A DNA stretch of 5,608 nucleotides, taken from the NCBI GenBank assembly GCA_021812735.1, contig JAKAMV010000679.1:1-5608 (forward strand). The letters are read 5' to 3'. Origin of the DNA: Chloroflexota bacterium. Its GTDB lineage: Bacteria; Chloroflexota; Limnocylindria; Limnocylindrales; CSP1-4. The notes under the pieces are model-generated. The model worked only from the letters and a program-made list of their open reading frames with translations. It ran no database searches and was not told where the DNA came from. A program made the translations under genes and the position numbers. This document shows positions 1-5,513 of the stretch, in pieces; within the stretch, counting starts at the first letter, position 1; every line of letters starts with the position of its first letter.

Positions 1-177
1 GTCCACACCTTCATCATGGACAGCCAGCACATCTACGTGAAGATCCCGGCGGAGGCGCGGCTGGCCTATTCGTTCACCGCCCCGACAACGCCCGGCGACT
101 ACGACTTCTACTGCAACACATGCTGCGGCGGTAAAGCTTCGCCAACGATGCACGGCACGCTCCACGTGACGGCGTGA
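1..177 (+). CDS. Cupredoxin-domain protein, C-terminal part (5' end outside window)
   Basis: The open frame from base 1 to the TGA at 175-177 gives the last 58 residues of a protein. It reads as the second half of a cupredoxin beta-sandwich: an early His in VHTF (residue 2 of the fragment), a strand with YSFTAP, the turn PGDYDFYC, then a metal-site loop C38-N-T-C41-C42-G-G followed by M50 and a closing strand GTLHV. The C-x3-C-G...M spacing is like the CuA loop of cytochrome oxidase subunit II, where a His normally lies four residues after the second Cys. Here that position is Ala, so the site may be altered. Cupredoxins of this kind act outside the cytoplasmic membrane in electron transfer or copper handling. 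The gene overlaps the CcdA-like gene by GTGA, so the two are probably co-translated. The fold is fairly secure; the exact family is not. Confidence 0.8.
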   Translation, partial: VHTFIMDSQHIYVKIPAEARLAYSFTAPTTPGDYDFYCNTCCGGKASPTMHGTLHVTA

Positions 178-1064
178 GCATGGGCCTGCATCAGACAGCG
201 GCCGGTGGAGAGAGCAAGACCCCGACCCGGGTCACGGTGGTGAGTGGGAGCTCCCTCCCCCGCACCGCCATCGCCCTCTTCGGCGGTCTGGCCGTCGCCG
301 GGGCGGTCTCGCTCGCGACGATCGCCCTGGTCCCCTATCCGACAGCGAAGTTCGGCGGCCTGACGGCGCCCATCGTGCTCGCGAGCGGGTTCGCCGACGG
401 CTTCAACCCGTGCGCCTTCGCCCTGTTGGTGCTCTTTGCGACCTACACACTGACACTGCTCAACGCGGTCACTGCGGACGGGCTACCCACACCCTCCGCC
501 CGGCGCACCCTGCTCGGCGCCGGCTCGCTCTACGTCGGCGCGGTCGTGGTCACCTACTTCTTGATCGGGCTTGGGCTCTTCAGCTTCTTGTCGTGGCTGG
601 GCCAGGACCACATCGTCGCGCGGGTCGCGGCGGTCCTCGCCCTCTTCATGGCGGTCTGGATGCTCAAGGATGTCTTCCTGCCGGGCTGGGGTCCCGCGCT
701 GGCGGCGCCCGCGGGCACCCACGGCTGGATGCACAAGGCGATGGCGCGGGGCGGCCTGGCCGGCATGCTCCTGGCGGGCGTGCTCGTGGGGATCTGCACG
801 GTGCCCTGCTCGGGCGCGATCTATCTCGATGTGATCGCGGTCCTGCACGCGTCGGGCGGGGGGATCGTGGGCCTCGCACTCCTCGCGCTCTACAACATCG
901 CCTTCATCCTGCCGCTCCTCCTCTTCCTCCTGCTCGTCTCGAACCGCCGCGTGCTGGGGGCCCTCGGGCGTTGGAACAGACAGAACGGCGCGGCCGTGAA
1001 AACCGTCCTCGCGCTGGGCGTCGTCCTGATGAGCTTCGGGCTGCTCTACTCGCTGGGCATGTGA
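174..1064 (+). CDS. CcdA/DsbD-type transmembrane thiol-disulfide carrier
   Basis: This 296-residue integral membrane protein resembles the CcdA / DsbD membrane-domain family, which passes electrons from cytoplasmic thioredoxin to extracytoplasmic thiol proteins for cytochrome c, oxidase CuA-site or metal-chaperone maturation. Hydrophobic segments lie near residues 31-54, 66-97, 115-141, 147-168, 193-224, 231-256 and 273-293. The last six fit the usual CcdA bundle; the first is an extra N-terminal helix. The redox cysteines sit where expected: C80 in DGFNPCAFA (first family helix) and C208/C212 in GICTVPCSGAIYL (fourth family helix). The second motif has a C-x3-C pair rather than a single Cys. 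The GTG start at 174 overlaps the cupredoxin stop; ATG 180, two codons later, is the alternative, and neither has a clear Shine-Dalgarno, so coupled translation is likely. Downstream lies a broken HMA domain. The family is firm; the substrate is unknown, though copper-protein maturation fits the neighbours. Confidence 0.88.
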   Translation: MSMGLHQTAAGGESKTPTRVTVVSGSSLPRTAIALFGGLAVAGAVSLATIALVPYPTAKFGGLTAPIVLASGFADGFNPCAFALLVLFATYTLTLLNAVTADGLPTPSARRTLLGAGSLYVGAVVVTYFLIGLGLFSFLSWLGQDHIVARVAAVLALFMAVWMLKDVFLPGWGPALAAPAGTHGWMHKAMARGGLAGMLLAGVLVGICTVPCSGAIYLDVIAVLHASGGGIVGLALLALYNIAFILPLLLFLLLVSNRRVLGALGRWNRQNGAAVKTVLALGVVLMSFGLLYSLGM

Positions 1065-1387
1065 CGGGGCGACACCTACCGCATACTCGCCGACGGCATG
1101 ACCTACACCTCCTGCGCGGGAGGGATCACGAAGGAGTTCGGTAGGTCGACGGCGTCGACTCGGCCCGGGCCGACTTCTGAACGGGCGCGGCAACCGTCGC
1201 CTTCGATCCGACGCGGACCTCACCGGTCCTGATCGCGGCCGCGATGGCGCTGGCCGGTCACCGAGCTCGGATCGATGAGGAGAGGCACCGGACGGCGGTC
1301 CCTCGTCGCGCGCCGGGGCCGGCCGAGCTGTCGACCGCCCGTCTTGGCCAGGCGAGGCCTACGCCGGACGAGCGGTGCGGCCCCTGA
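1061..1387 (+). pseudogene. Broken heavy-metal-associated (HMA, CopZ-like) domain gene
   Basis: Three consecutive stretches read as one HMA domain, but not in one open frame. From 1071 the frame gives TYRILADGMTYTSCAGGI then TKEFGR, matching the first strand, the GMTCxxC metal loop and helix 1. At about 1145 the match jumps frame to VDGVDSARADF, then meets TGA at 1178-1180. The same frame continues TGAATVAFDPTRTSP and VLIAAAMALAGHRAR, the typical end of an HMA fold. A GTG at 1061, overlapping the CcdA-like stop, is in the frame of the second part; one extra G in the run 1066-1069 and one missing G near 1144-1145 would explain both shifts. The first metal-binding Cys is Tyr (TAC 1104-1106); the second is kept (1113-1115). 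HMA domains bind Cu(I) or other soft metals, which fits the neighbours. The frame stays open to TGA 1385-1387, but HMA similarity ends near 1276. Real decay is likelier than sequencing error because substitutions accompany the indels. Confidence 0.72.
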
Positions 1388-1404
1388 CAGATCTTGCGCC
1401 GTGT

Positions 1405-1430
1405 TGAACGATTCGGCGTGCCGCGTCGTC
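1405..1430 (+). promoter_or_regulatory. Candidate ECF-type promoter upstream of the sigma gene
   Basis: TGAACG at 1405-1410 is followed after 16 bases by CGTC at 1427-1430. This resembles ECF sigma promoters of the TGAAAC-N16-CGTC type known from Bacillus subtilis sigma-M. ECF genes are often self-activated, and the site is 47 bases before the preferred ATG at 1478, giving a leader of about 40 bases. A second TTGAAC at 1433-1438 has no matching -10. The motifs are short, so chance occurrence cannot be excluded. Confidence 0.3.
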
Positions 1431-1467
1431 AGTTGAACATGATCGAAACCATGGGGCGAGCGGCCGT

Positions 1468-1472
1468 GGAGG
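1468..1472 (+). promoter_or_regulatory. Ribosome binding site deciding the sigma-factor start
   Basis: GGAGG lies 5 bases before ATG 1478. The upstream possible starts (TTG 1394, ATG 1439, ATG 1451) lack a comparable site, so this motif chooses ATG 1478 as the start. Confidence 0.65.
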
Positions 1473-1477
1473 CACCG

Positions 1478-2023
1478 ATGGGACGCCGGCTGACGGATGA
1501 CGCTGCGCGGGGGCGCGCCTTTGCCACCCTGTTCGACCGCCGCGCGCTCGATGGAGCGTACCGCTACGCCACATTGCTCCTGGGCGACCCGGCCGAGGCC
1601 GAGGACGCCACCCACGACGCCGCACTGGCCGCGTGGCGTCATCTCGAGGAGTTGCGCGAACCAGGACGCTTCGACGCGTGGTTCGGGCGCATCCTCGCCA
1701 ACACGTGCCGTGATCGCCTACGGGCCCGGCGGCGCGCCCTTCCCGCGATCGACGCCCTGTCGTCGACCGCGTCCAGTGCCTCCACGAGCGACATGGCCGA
1801 GGTGATCGGGGGACGCGATGCAGTGGCCGCCGCGCTCCAGTCGTTGAGCGCCGAGCACCGCGAGGTGATCGTGCTCCGCTTCTACGTCGACTTGACCGTC
1901 GACCAGATCGCGGCACGCACCGGGGTGGGGGCCGGCACCGTCAAGTCCCGTCTCCACTACGCCCTGCGCCACCTGCGCGCGGCACTGGGCACGCGCGACG
2001 AGGAGGACCACCATGGCCGATGA
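1478..2023 (+). CDS. ECF-family RNA polymerase sigma factor
   Basis: This is a 181-residue sigma-70 family protein of the extracytoplasmic function (ECF) class, which directs RNA polymerase to a small regulon after release from a membrane-bound partner. Region 2 covers about residues 16-86, with the core-binding and -10 recognition segment from FDRRALDGAYRYATLLLGD through the helix around AEDATHDAALAAWRHL and FDAWFGRILANTCRDRLRAR. A variable linker (87-112) rich in Ser/Thr/Ala follows. Region 4 (about 117-171) has SLSAEHREVIVLRFYVDLT and the helix-turn-helix VDQIAARTGVGAGTVKSRLH, which contacts the -35 element. The frame is open back to TTG 1394, but the Shine-Dalgarno at 1468-1472 and the lack of family similarity before residue 1 favour ATG 1478. 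The length is normal for an ECF factor. The gene overlaps the next by 11 bases, so they form an operon, and the downstream product is the likely regulator of this sigma factor. The ECF subgroup is not assigned. Confidence 0.93.
   Translation: MGRRLTDDAARGRAFATLFDRRALDGAYRYATLLLGDPAEAEDATHDAALAAWRHLEELREPGRFDAWFGRILANTCRDRLRARRRALPAIDALSSTASSASTSDMAEVIGGRDAVAAALQSLSAEHREVIVLRFYVDLTVDQIAARTGVGAGTVKSRLHYALRHLRAALGTRDEEDHHGR
2001..2007 (+). promoter_or_regulatory. Ribosome binding site inside the sigma gene for the propeller gene
   Basis: AGGAGGA lies within the last codons of the sigma gene, 5 bases before ATG 2013. It fixes the start of the downstream gene and supports coupled translation of the pair. 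Confidence 0.7.
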
Positions 2024-3404
2024 CGAACGATTCGAATGGGAGCTTCGGCGCACGCTCCGTGACCTCGCCGCCGAGCCGGCTCCCGAGCGCCTGGTCGAGC
2101 GAGTCGCGGCGATCCCGGAGCGCACACCGACCGGCCGTCGGCGGTCGGCCTGGCGGGTCGCGGCCGCGGTTGCCGCCGCCGCCGTGCTCGTGCTGGCCGC
2201 CGGCGTCGCGATCCTGACGCGGCCAGAGGCCGCCTCTCCGATTGGAGCAGCGCCGGCGAGCACCGCTTCACCGCCGCCGGCCGCCGTGTCGCCGTCCACC
2301 GCAGCCGTGTCCTCGCCCTCGCCGGTCGCGTCGGTCGGGCCCGCCGGGGGCGCCGTCCCGACCGGCTTCCGCGCGGTCGCGGTGACGTTCGCCTCGCCCG
2401 ATCTGGGCTGGGTGCTGGGCACCTCCACGTGTGCCACGCCTCCGTGCACGGCGATCCTGCGCACGTCAGACGGCGGCCATACGTGGGTGCAGATTCCGGC
2501 GCCGCGCACGCCGATCAGCCAGTGGCCGGTACAGCCAGGCACCAGCCCTGGCGTGACCGGGCTCCGCTTTGCGGACGCGCTCGATGGATGGGCCTTCGGC
2601 CCCGACCTCTGGGCCACGCACGACGGAGGAGCGACGTGGCGCCAGCTGACGATCGCCGGCGTCTCCGCCGGCGCGGCAGTCGAAGCCTTGGAGACGTCGG
2701 CCGGCTCAGTCCACGCCGTGCTCTACGACGTCGGGAGCGGCGGGTCCTGGGTCCGGATCGCGACGAGCCCAGTCAGCACCGATGCCTGGACGCTCTCGGC
2801 GACCAAGGTCGAGATCGGCGCCGGACCCGTGCCCCAGGCACAGCTGGTCCTCCAAGGCAACACAGGCTGGATGATCGAAGTCGATCGGACGGTGGTCGGC
2901 GGCGCGCGCCTCGTGAACGGTGCGTGGGTCTCCTGGACGCCGCCGTGCAGCTCGGTGCTCGGCCCGGCCGTCCTCGCGGCGTCGAGCCCGAGCGACCTCG
3001 TCGCGTCGTGCGATGGCGGGATCTGGGGCCCGGCGCCGACGACCCAGCAGCAGGGCGAGCACCTGTACGTCTCGCACGACGGGGGCGTGAGTTTCAGCGA
3101 AGTCCCCGGGTCCGTGCCGATCTCCGACCCATCCACGGTCGCCACTGCGGGCCAGACGGTGATCGCCGTGGCGGGCTCGCTCGGCCAGTCGCAGGGGCCC
3201 GCCATCGCCACGACCTTCGACGCCGGGCAGTCCTGGGCGACGTTCCGTCTGCAGCCCAACGAGTGGGTGACCTACCTCGGGTTCACCACGCCGACGCAGG
3301 GGGTCGCGATCGCCCAGGCCGGGGGTCAGGGTGGGAGCCTGCTGATGACCCGCGACGGCGGCCACACCTGGTCGACGATCACGTTCGGGGGTGCCGTGAG
3401 CTGA
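2013..3404 (+). CDS. Single-pass membrane protein with extracytoplasmic Asp-box beta-propeller; likely anti-sigma partner
   Basis: The 463-residue product has a charged cytoplasmic head (1-47), one transmembrane helix (about 48-69), a Pro/Ser/Ala/Thr linker (70-115) and an extracytoplasmic domain. That domain carries five Asp-box (BNR-type, S/T-x-D-x-G-x-T-W) motifs: TSDGGHTW (151-158), THDGGATW (202-209), SHDGGVSF (354-361), TFDAGQSW (401-408, degenerate) and TRDGGHTW (446-453). Such repeats close the blades of sialidase-like and Ycf48/HCF136-like propellers. No sialidase catalytic site is evident, so a binding or sensing role is likelier than hydrolysis. C140/C145 and C312/C333 could form disulfides. 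The head, with WELRRTLRDLAAEPAPERL, resembles the N-termini of membrane anti-sigma factors, although the zinc-binding HxxxCxxC motif is absent. The 11-base overlap with the ECF gene and the inside-to-outside topology support a role in holding or signalling to that sigma factor. Structure is well supported; the anti-sigma role is inferred. Confidence 0.85.
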   Translation: MADDERFEWELRRTLRDLAAEPAPERLVERVAAIPERTPTGRRRSAWRVAAAVAAAAVLVLAAGVAILTRPEAASPIGAAPASTASPPPAAVSPSTAAVSSPSPVASVGPAGGAVPTGFRAVAVTFASPDLGWVLGTSTCATPPCTAILRTSDGGHTWVQIPAPRTPISQWPVQPGTSPGVTGLRFADALDGWAFGPDLWATHDGGATWRQLTIAGVSAGAAVEALETSAGSVHAVLYDVGSGGSWVRIATSPVSTDAWTLSATKVEIGAGPVPQAQLVLQGNTGWMIEVDRTVVGGARLVNGAWVSWTPPCSSVLGPAVLAASSPSDLVASCDGGIWGPAPTTQQQGEHLYVSHDGGVSFSEVPGSVPISDPSTVATAGQTVIAVAGSLGQSQGPAIATTFDAGQSWATFRLQPNEWVTYLGFTTPTQGVAIAQAGGQGGSLLMTRDGGHTWSTITFGGAVS

Positions 3405-3426
3405 CCGGCAGGGCCTGGCCCGTCAG
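3401..3426. terminator. Possible shared terminator hairpin between convergent genes
   Basis: An imperfect inverted repeat fills the gap between the two convergent genes. CTGAC (3401-3405) pairs with GTCAG (3422-3426), and GGGCC (3411-3415) pairs with GGCCC (3417-3421) around a single T, so about 4 bp form in practice. Five unpaired bases (3406-3410) bulge on one side. Both stop codons lie in the outer stem. There is no T-run on either side, so this is not a classic intrinsic terminator. Confidence 0.3.
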
Positions 3427-5339
3427 TAGACCAAGTACCGCTCAGGCGGGCTCCAGTAGCTGTTGGCATTGGTCTGCGTCGGGTTCGCGACCACCTGCAC
3501 GTACCATGGGCCGCGGGCGCTGAAGACCCACGGCCAGCTCGCGCGTCCGTCGCTATCCGCGTACACGTCGCGCTTCGCGACCAGCGCCCAGCGGCCGGCG
3601 GCCTGGTGCCAGAACACGAACGTCACCTTCGCCCGCGCGAGCGTCGGCCCGATCGGCCGCACTGTCGCCGTGAACGTGACCTTGGCGCCCGCGGGCACAC
3701 TCTTGACGTGGCCCAAGTTCGTGGGCCGCAGCACGATGTACTGGCGCACCACGACCCGCACCGGCGCGCTCGCTCCCGCACCCAAGTCCGGCGTGCCGGC
3801 GTAGACCGCCTGGAACTGGGTGTTCACCGGCGGTGTATAGGTGAACGTCGCCTGGCCCGAGCCGTCGGTCGTCAGCGCGGCGATGTTGGACCACGCCGTT
3901 TCGTTCTGCTGCATCCGCTGCAGGGTGACCGTCCGGTTCGCTCCGTTCTGGGCGAACGCGACGTGGAGCGTGACCGGCCCGCCCCAACCGACAACGGGGG
4001 TACTGGCGATGAGCGTCAGCTGGGCCGGGGGGACGGTCACCGTGAAGACGAGCGGTGCGCTGCTGCCGCCCCCCGGGGGCTGGTTGAGGACCGTCACCGC
4101 GCCCATGCCAGGTGCGGCGAGCAGTGCAGGCGGCACGACCGCGGTCAACTGCGTCGGCGAGACGTAGGTGGTCGCGAGCGGCGTCCCGTTCCAGTAGGCC
4201 GTCGAGACGCCGGCGGCGAAGTTCGCGCCCTGGATCGAGATCGTCAGGTCGCCCGCCCCGGCCGGGGCGCTCGTTGGAGTGATCGCTGCGAGGACGGGCG
4301 GCGCATTGGCCGGCAGCGGCGGAGGCACGTACGTGTAGTTGAACTCGACGCCCGAGAGGTCCGTCCCGTTGTACCGGTCGAGGTCGACACACCCCGAGAT
4401 CCCGGCGACCGACCCGCAGTTGCTGTACTGCCAGAAGGTCCAGCCGTGTCCACCCCAGTTGTTCGCGGGGATGGTCGGGCTCAAGATCGACCAGTGGGCG
4501 ATCCAGAGGACGCTGTATCCCTGGTCGGCGAAGATCGTCGTGTCGCCCATGGCGTTCGCCCAGAAGCTCGGGCTCGTGTAGATCATCGGCCGCACGCCGA
4601 GCTTGGCGTAGACCTCGCCGAGCCACGCGGCGACCCACCCTTGGAGCGCACTCACCGAGAGCCCGCCCGTCTCCTCGAGGTCGAGTGCCGGGACGAGGTC
4701 CCCCGGGAGCAGACCGGCGTTGTTGACGTATGAGTCCGCCTGCATGATCGGATCGTTGAGGTCTGCCGAAGGCCTGGCGAAGTGGTACGCCGCCACCGGG
4801 AGGCCAGCCGCGCGAGCCGCCGCGTGATTGGCGGCGTAGGTGGGGTCGACGTAGGACTCGCCCTCCGTCACCTTCATGATCACGAAGCGCTTCCCGGCGC
4901 TCGCAACTGCGGGCCAAACGATCGACCCCTGGTAGTGGCTGACGTCGATCCCTTCGAGGTAGTTGGGGGGCGGGGGCGGCGTCGCGGTGGAGGGCGCGAA
5001 GAGCCCGCTGGCCGCGTATGCCACGCTGACCCCGAAGAGGGTAGCGACGCTCATCCCGTTGACCGCGCTGATCGCGTACCACGTGTTGCCCGAGACCGCG
5101 GCCGGGCAGGTGGCCGACCACGAGTCGCCGGTGACCATCCCCGTGACGTCGATCAGGGTGCCGGTGGGCATCGTCACCAGCGAGGTGGCACTCGTCGACG
5201 GCGCGGAGCGGAGCCGGGCGGAACAGCCGGCGGCATACGTGGAGTCAGCGGCGACGCCTTGCGGCATGAGGGGCGCAGCCAAGAGGGCGAAGAACAGTGC
5301 GACCAGGGCCGGGAGGTACCGGCGATGCAGGTGCTGCAT
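3423..5339 (-). CDS. Secreted multidomain GH25 lysozyme (muramidase) with SH3-like, IPT and Ig-like modules
   Basis: The 638-residue product is an exported enzyme of glycoside hydrolase family 25, which cuts the MurNAc-GlcNAc beta-1,4 bond of peptidoglycan. A signal peptide (1 to about 31, HRR then a hydrophobic core ending GVAA) precedes an SH3b-like domain (about 34-112, with C39/C78 a possible disulfide) and a proline linker. The GH25 domain spans about 127-330: GIDVSHYQG with D132, AAYHFARP, LVPALDLEE with D220 and E222 (the D-x-E pair), MIYTSPSFW, TFWQYS and DLDRYNG. The catalytic acids align with those known for Cellosyl. An IPT/TIG domain (about 347-436) follows, then two Ig-like sandwiches (about 437-531 and 532-638). 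The frame extends upstream to ATG 5412-5414, but the chosen ATG has GGGAG six bases before it and begins directly with the signal peptide. The gene is convergent to the sigma operon. Self-wall remodelling or attack on other cells are both possible. Confidence 0.92.
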   Translation of the reverse strand: MQHLHRRYLPALVALFFALLAAPLMPQGVAADSTYAAGCSARLRSAPSTSATSLVTMPTGTLIDVTGMVTGDSWSATCPAAVSGNTWYAISAVNGMSVATLFGVSVAYAASGLFAPSTATPPPPPNYLEGIDVSHYQGSIVWPAVASAGKRFVIMKVTEGESYVDPTYAANHAAARAAGLPVAAYHFARPSADLNDPIMQADSYVNNAGLLPGDLVPALDLEETGGLSVSALQGWVAAWLGEVYAKLGVRPMIYTSPSFWANAMGDTTIFADQGYSVLWIAHWSILSPTIPANNWGGHGWTFWQYSNCGSVAGISGCVDLDRYNGTDLSGVEFNYTYVPPPLPANAPPVLAAITPTSAPAGAGDLTISIQGANFAAGVSTAYWNGTPLATTYVSPTQLTAVVPPALLAAPGMGAVTVLNQPPGGGSSAPLVFTVTVPPAQLTLIASTPVVGWGGPVTLHVAFAQNGANRTVTLQRMQQNETAWSNIAALTTDGSGQATFTYTPPVNTQFQAVYAGTPDLGAGASAPVRVVVRQYIVLRPTNLGHVKSVPAGAKVTFTATVRPIGPTLARAKVTFVFWHQAAGRWALVAKRDVYADSDGRASWPWVFSARGPWYVQVVANPTQTNANSYWSPPERYLVY

Positions 5340-5483
5340 TCGGTTCTCCCGTGCTCCTATACGTGGCCCCACCGACGGAACCATCCCACGGCGTCTGCGC
5401 CAGCGAGCGCACATGCCCGACCCGGCACCGAGGGTGGCACGGAGCCCCCGGGATCTTGGGCGTCGCGAACAAGCTCGAGCTGG
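5340..5483 (-). other. Lysozyme 5' leader with small alternative hairpins, no gene seen
   Basis: About 140 bases lie between the candidate promoter and the lysozyme start. Two short hairpins compete for the same bases: GGCG-TCTG-CGCC (5390-5401) and TGCGC-CAGCGA-GCGCA (5396-5411). A third, bulged stem-loop lies around 5425-5438. No known riboswitch consensus is recognised. Open frames crossing the stretch have no start signal or recognisable motif. Confidence 0.3.
5346..5350 (-). promoter_or_regulatory. Ribosome binding site deciding the lysozyme start
   Basis: Read on the minus strand, GGGAG ends six bases before the ATG at 5339-5337. Choosing this start puts the signal peptide at the very N-terminus and drops 25 arginine-rich residues that do not look like part of an export signal. 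Confidence 0.65.
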
Positions 5484-5513
5484 ATGCTACCAGGCGGCGT
5501 CAACCGACGTCAG
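5484..5513 (-). promoter_or_regulatory. Candidate housekeeping promoter for the lysozyme gene
   Basis: On the minus strand, TAGCAT (5489-5484) is preceded by TGG, giving an extended -10 (TG-N-TAnnnT). CTGACG (5513-5508) lies 18 bases upstream as a weak -35. A TTGACG at 5503-5498 is only 8 bases from the -10 and cannot serve as its -35. Transcription would begin about 140 bases before the start codon. Confidence 0.4.

Noticed and set aside
1160..1173. Perfect 14-base palindrome TCGGCCCGGGCCGA, with another (ATCGCGGCCGCGAT) at 1232-1245.
   Set aside because: Both fall in the HMA remnant and are explained by its codons (DSARAD and LIAAAM). By rough estimate, about one such palindrome is expected by chance in GC-rich DNA of this length, so two are not striking.
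483..1223. Minus-strand open frame of 246 residues opposite the CcdA-like gene.
   Set aside because: Its composition is typical of an antisense shadow (Arg/Glu/His-rich, no domain), and the opposite strand encodes a clear membrane protein with conserved motifs.
1394..1477. Upstream extension of the sigma factor to TTG 1394 or ATG 1439/1451.
   Set aside because: No ribosome binding site before these codons and no sigma-family similarity in the added residues; it would also cover the candidate ECF promoter.
2013..3404. Sialidase assignment from the Asp-box repeats.
   Set aside because: Asp-boxes are structural, and I cannot see the arginine triad or the FRIP motif of sialidases; a non-enzymatic propeller fits better.
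3553..5121. Long minus-strand open frame of 522 residues, plus long plus-strand frames over the lysozyme gene (3606-4733).
   Set aside because: They are Arg/Gly/Pro/Asp-rich shadow frames caused by high GC at codon third positions, with no recognisable domain; the GH25 frame explains the region.
5340..5360. GAGCACGGGAGAACC just before the lysozyme start, slightly like the GGGGGAACC part of c-di-AMP (ydaO) riboswitches.
   Set aside because: The rest of the ydaO consensus is missing, and any remaining aptamer would have to lie inside the coding region. GGGAG is simply the ribosome binding site.
5340..5414. Longer lysozyme start at ATG 5412-5414.
   Set aside because: It would add 25 Arg-rich residues before the signal peptide, and it lacks the well-placed GGGAG found before the internal ATG.
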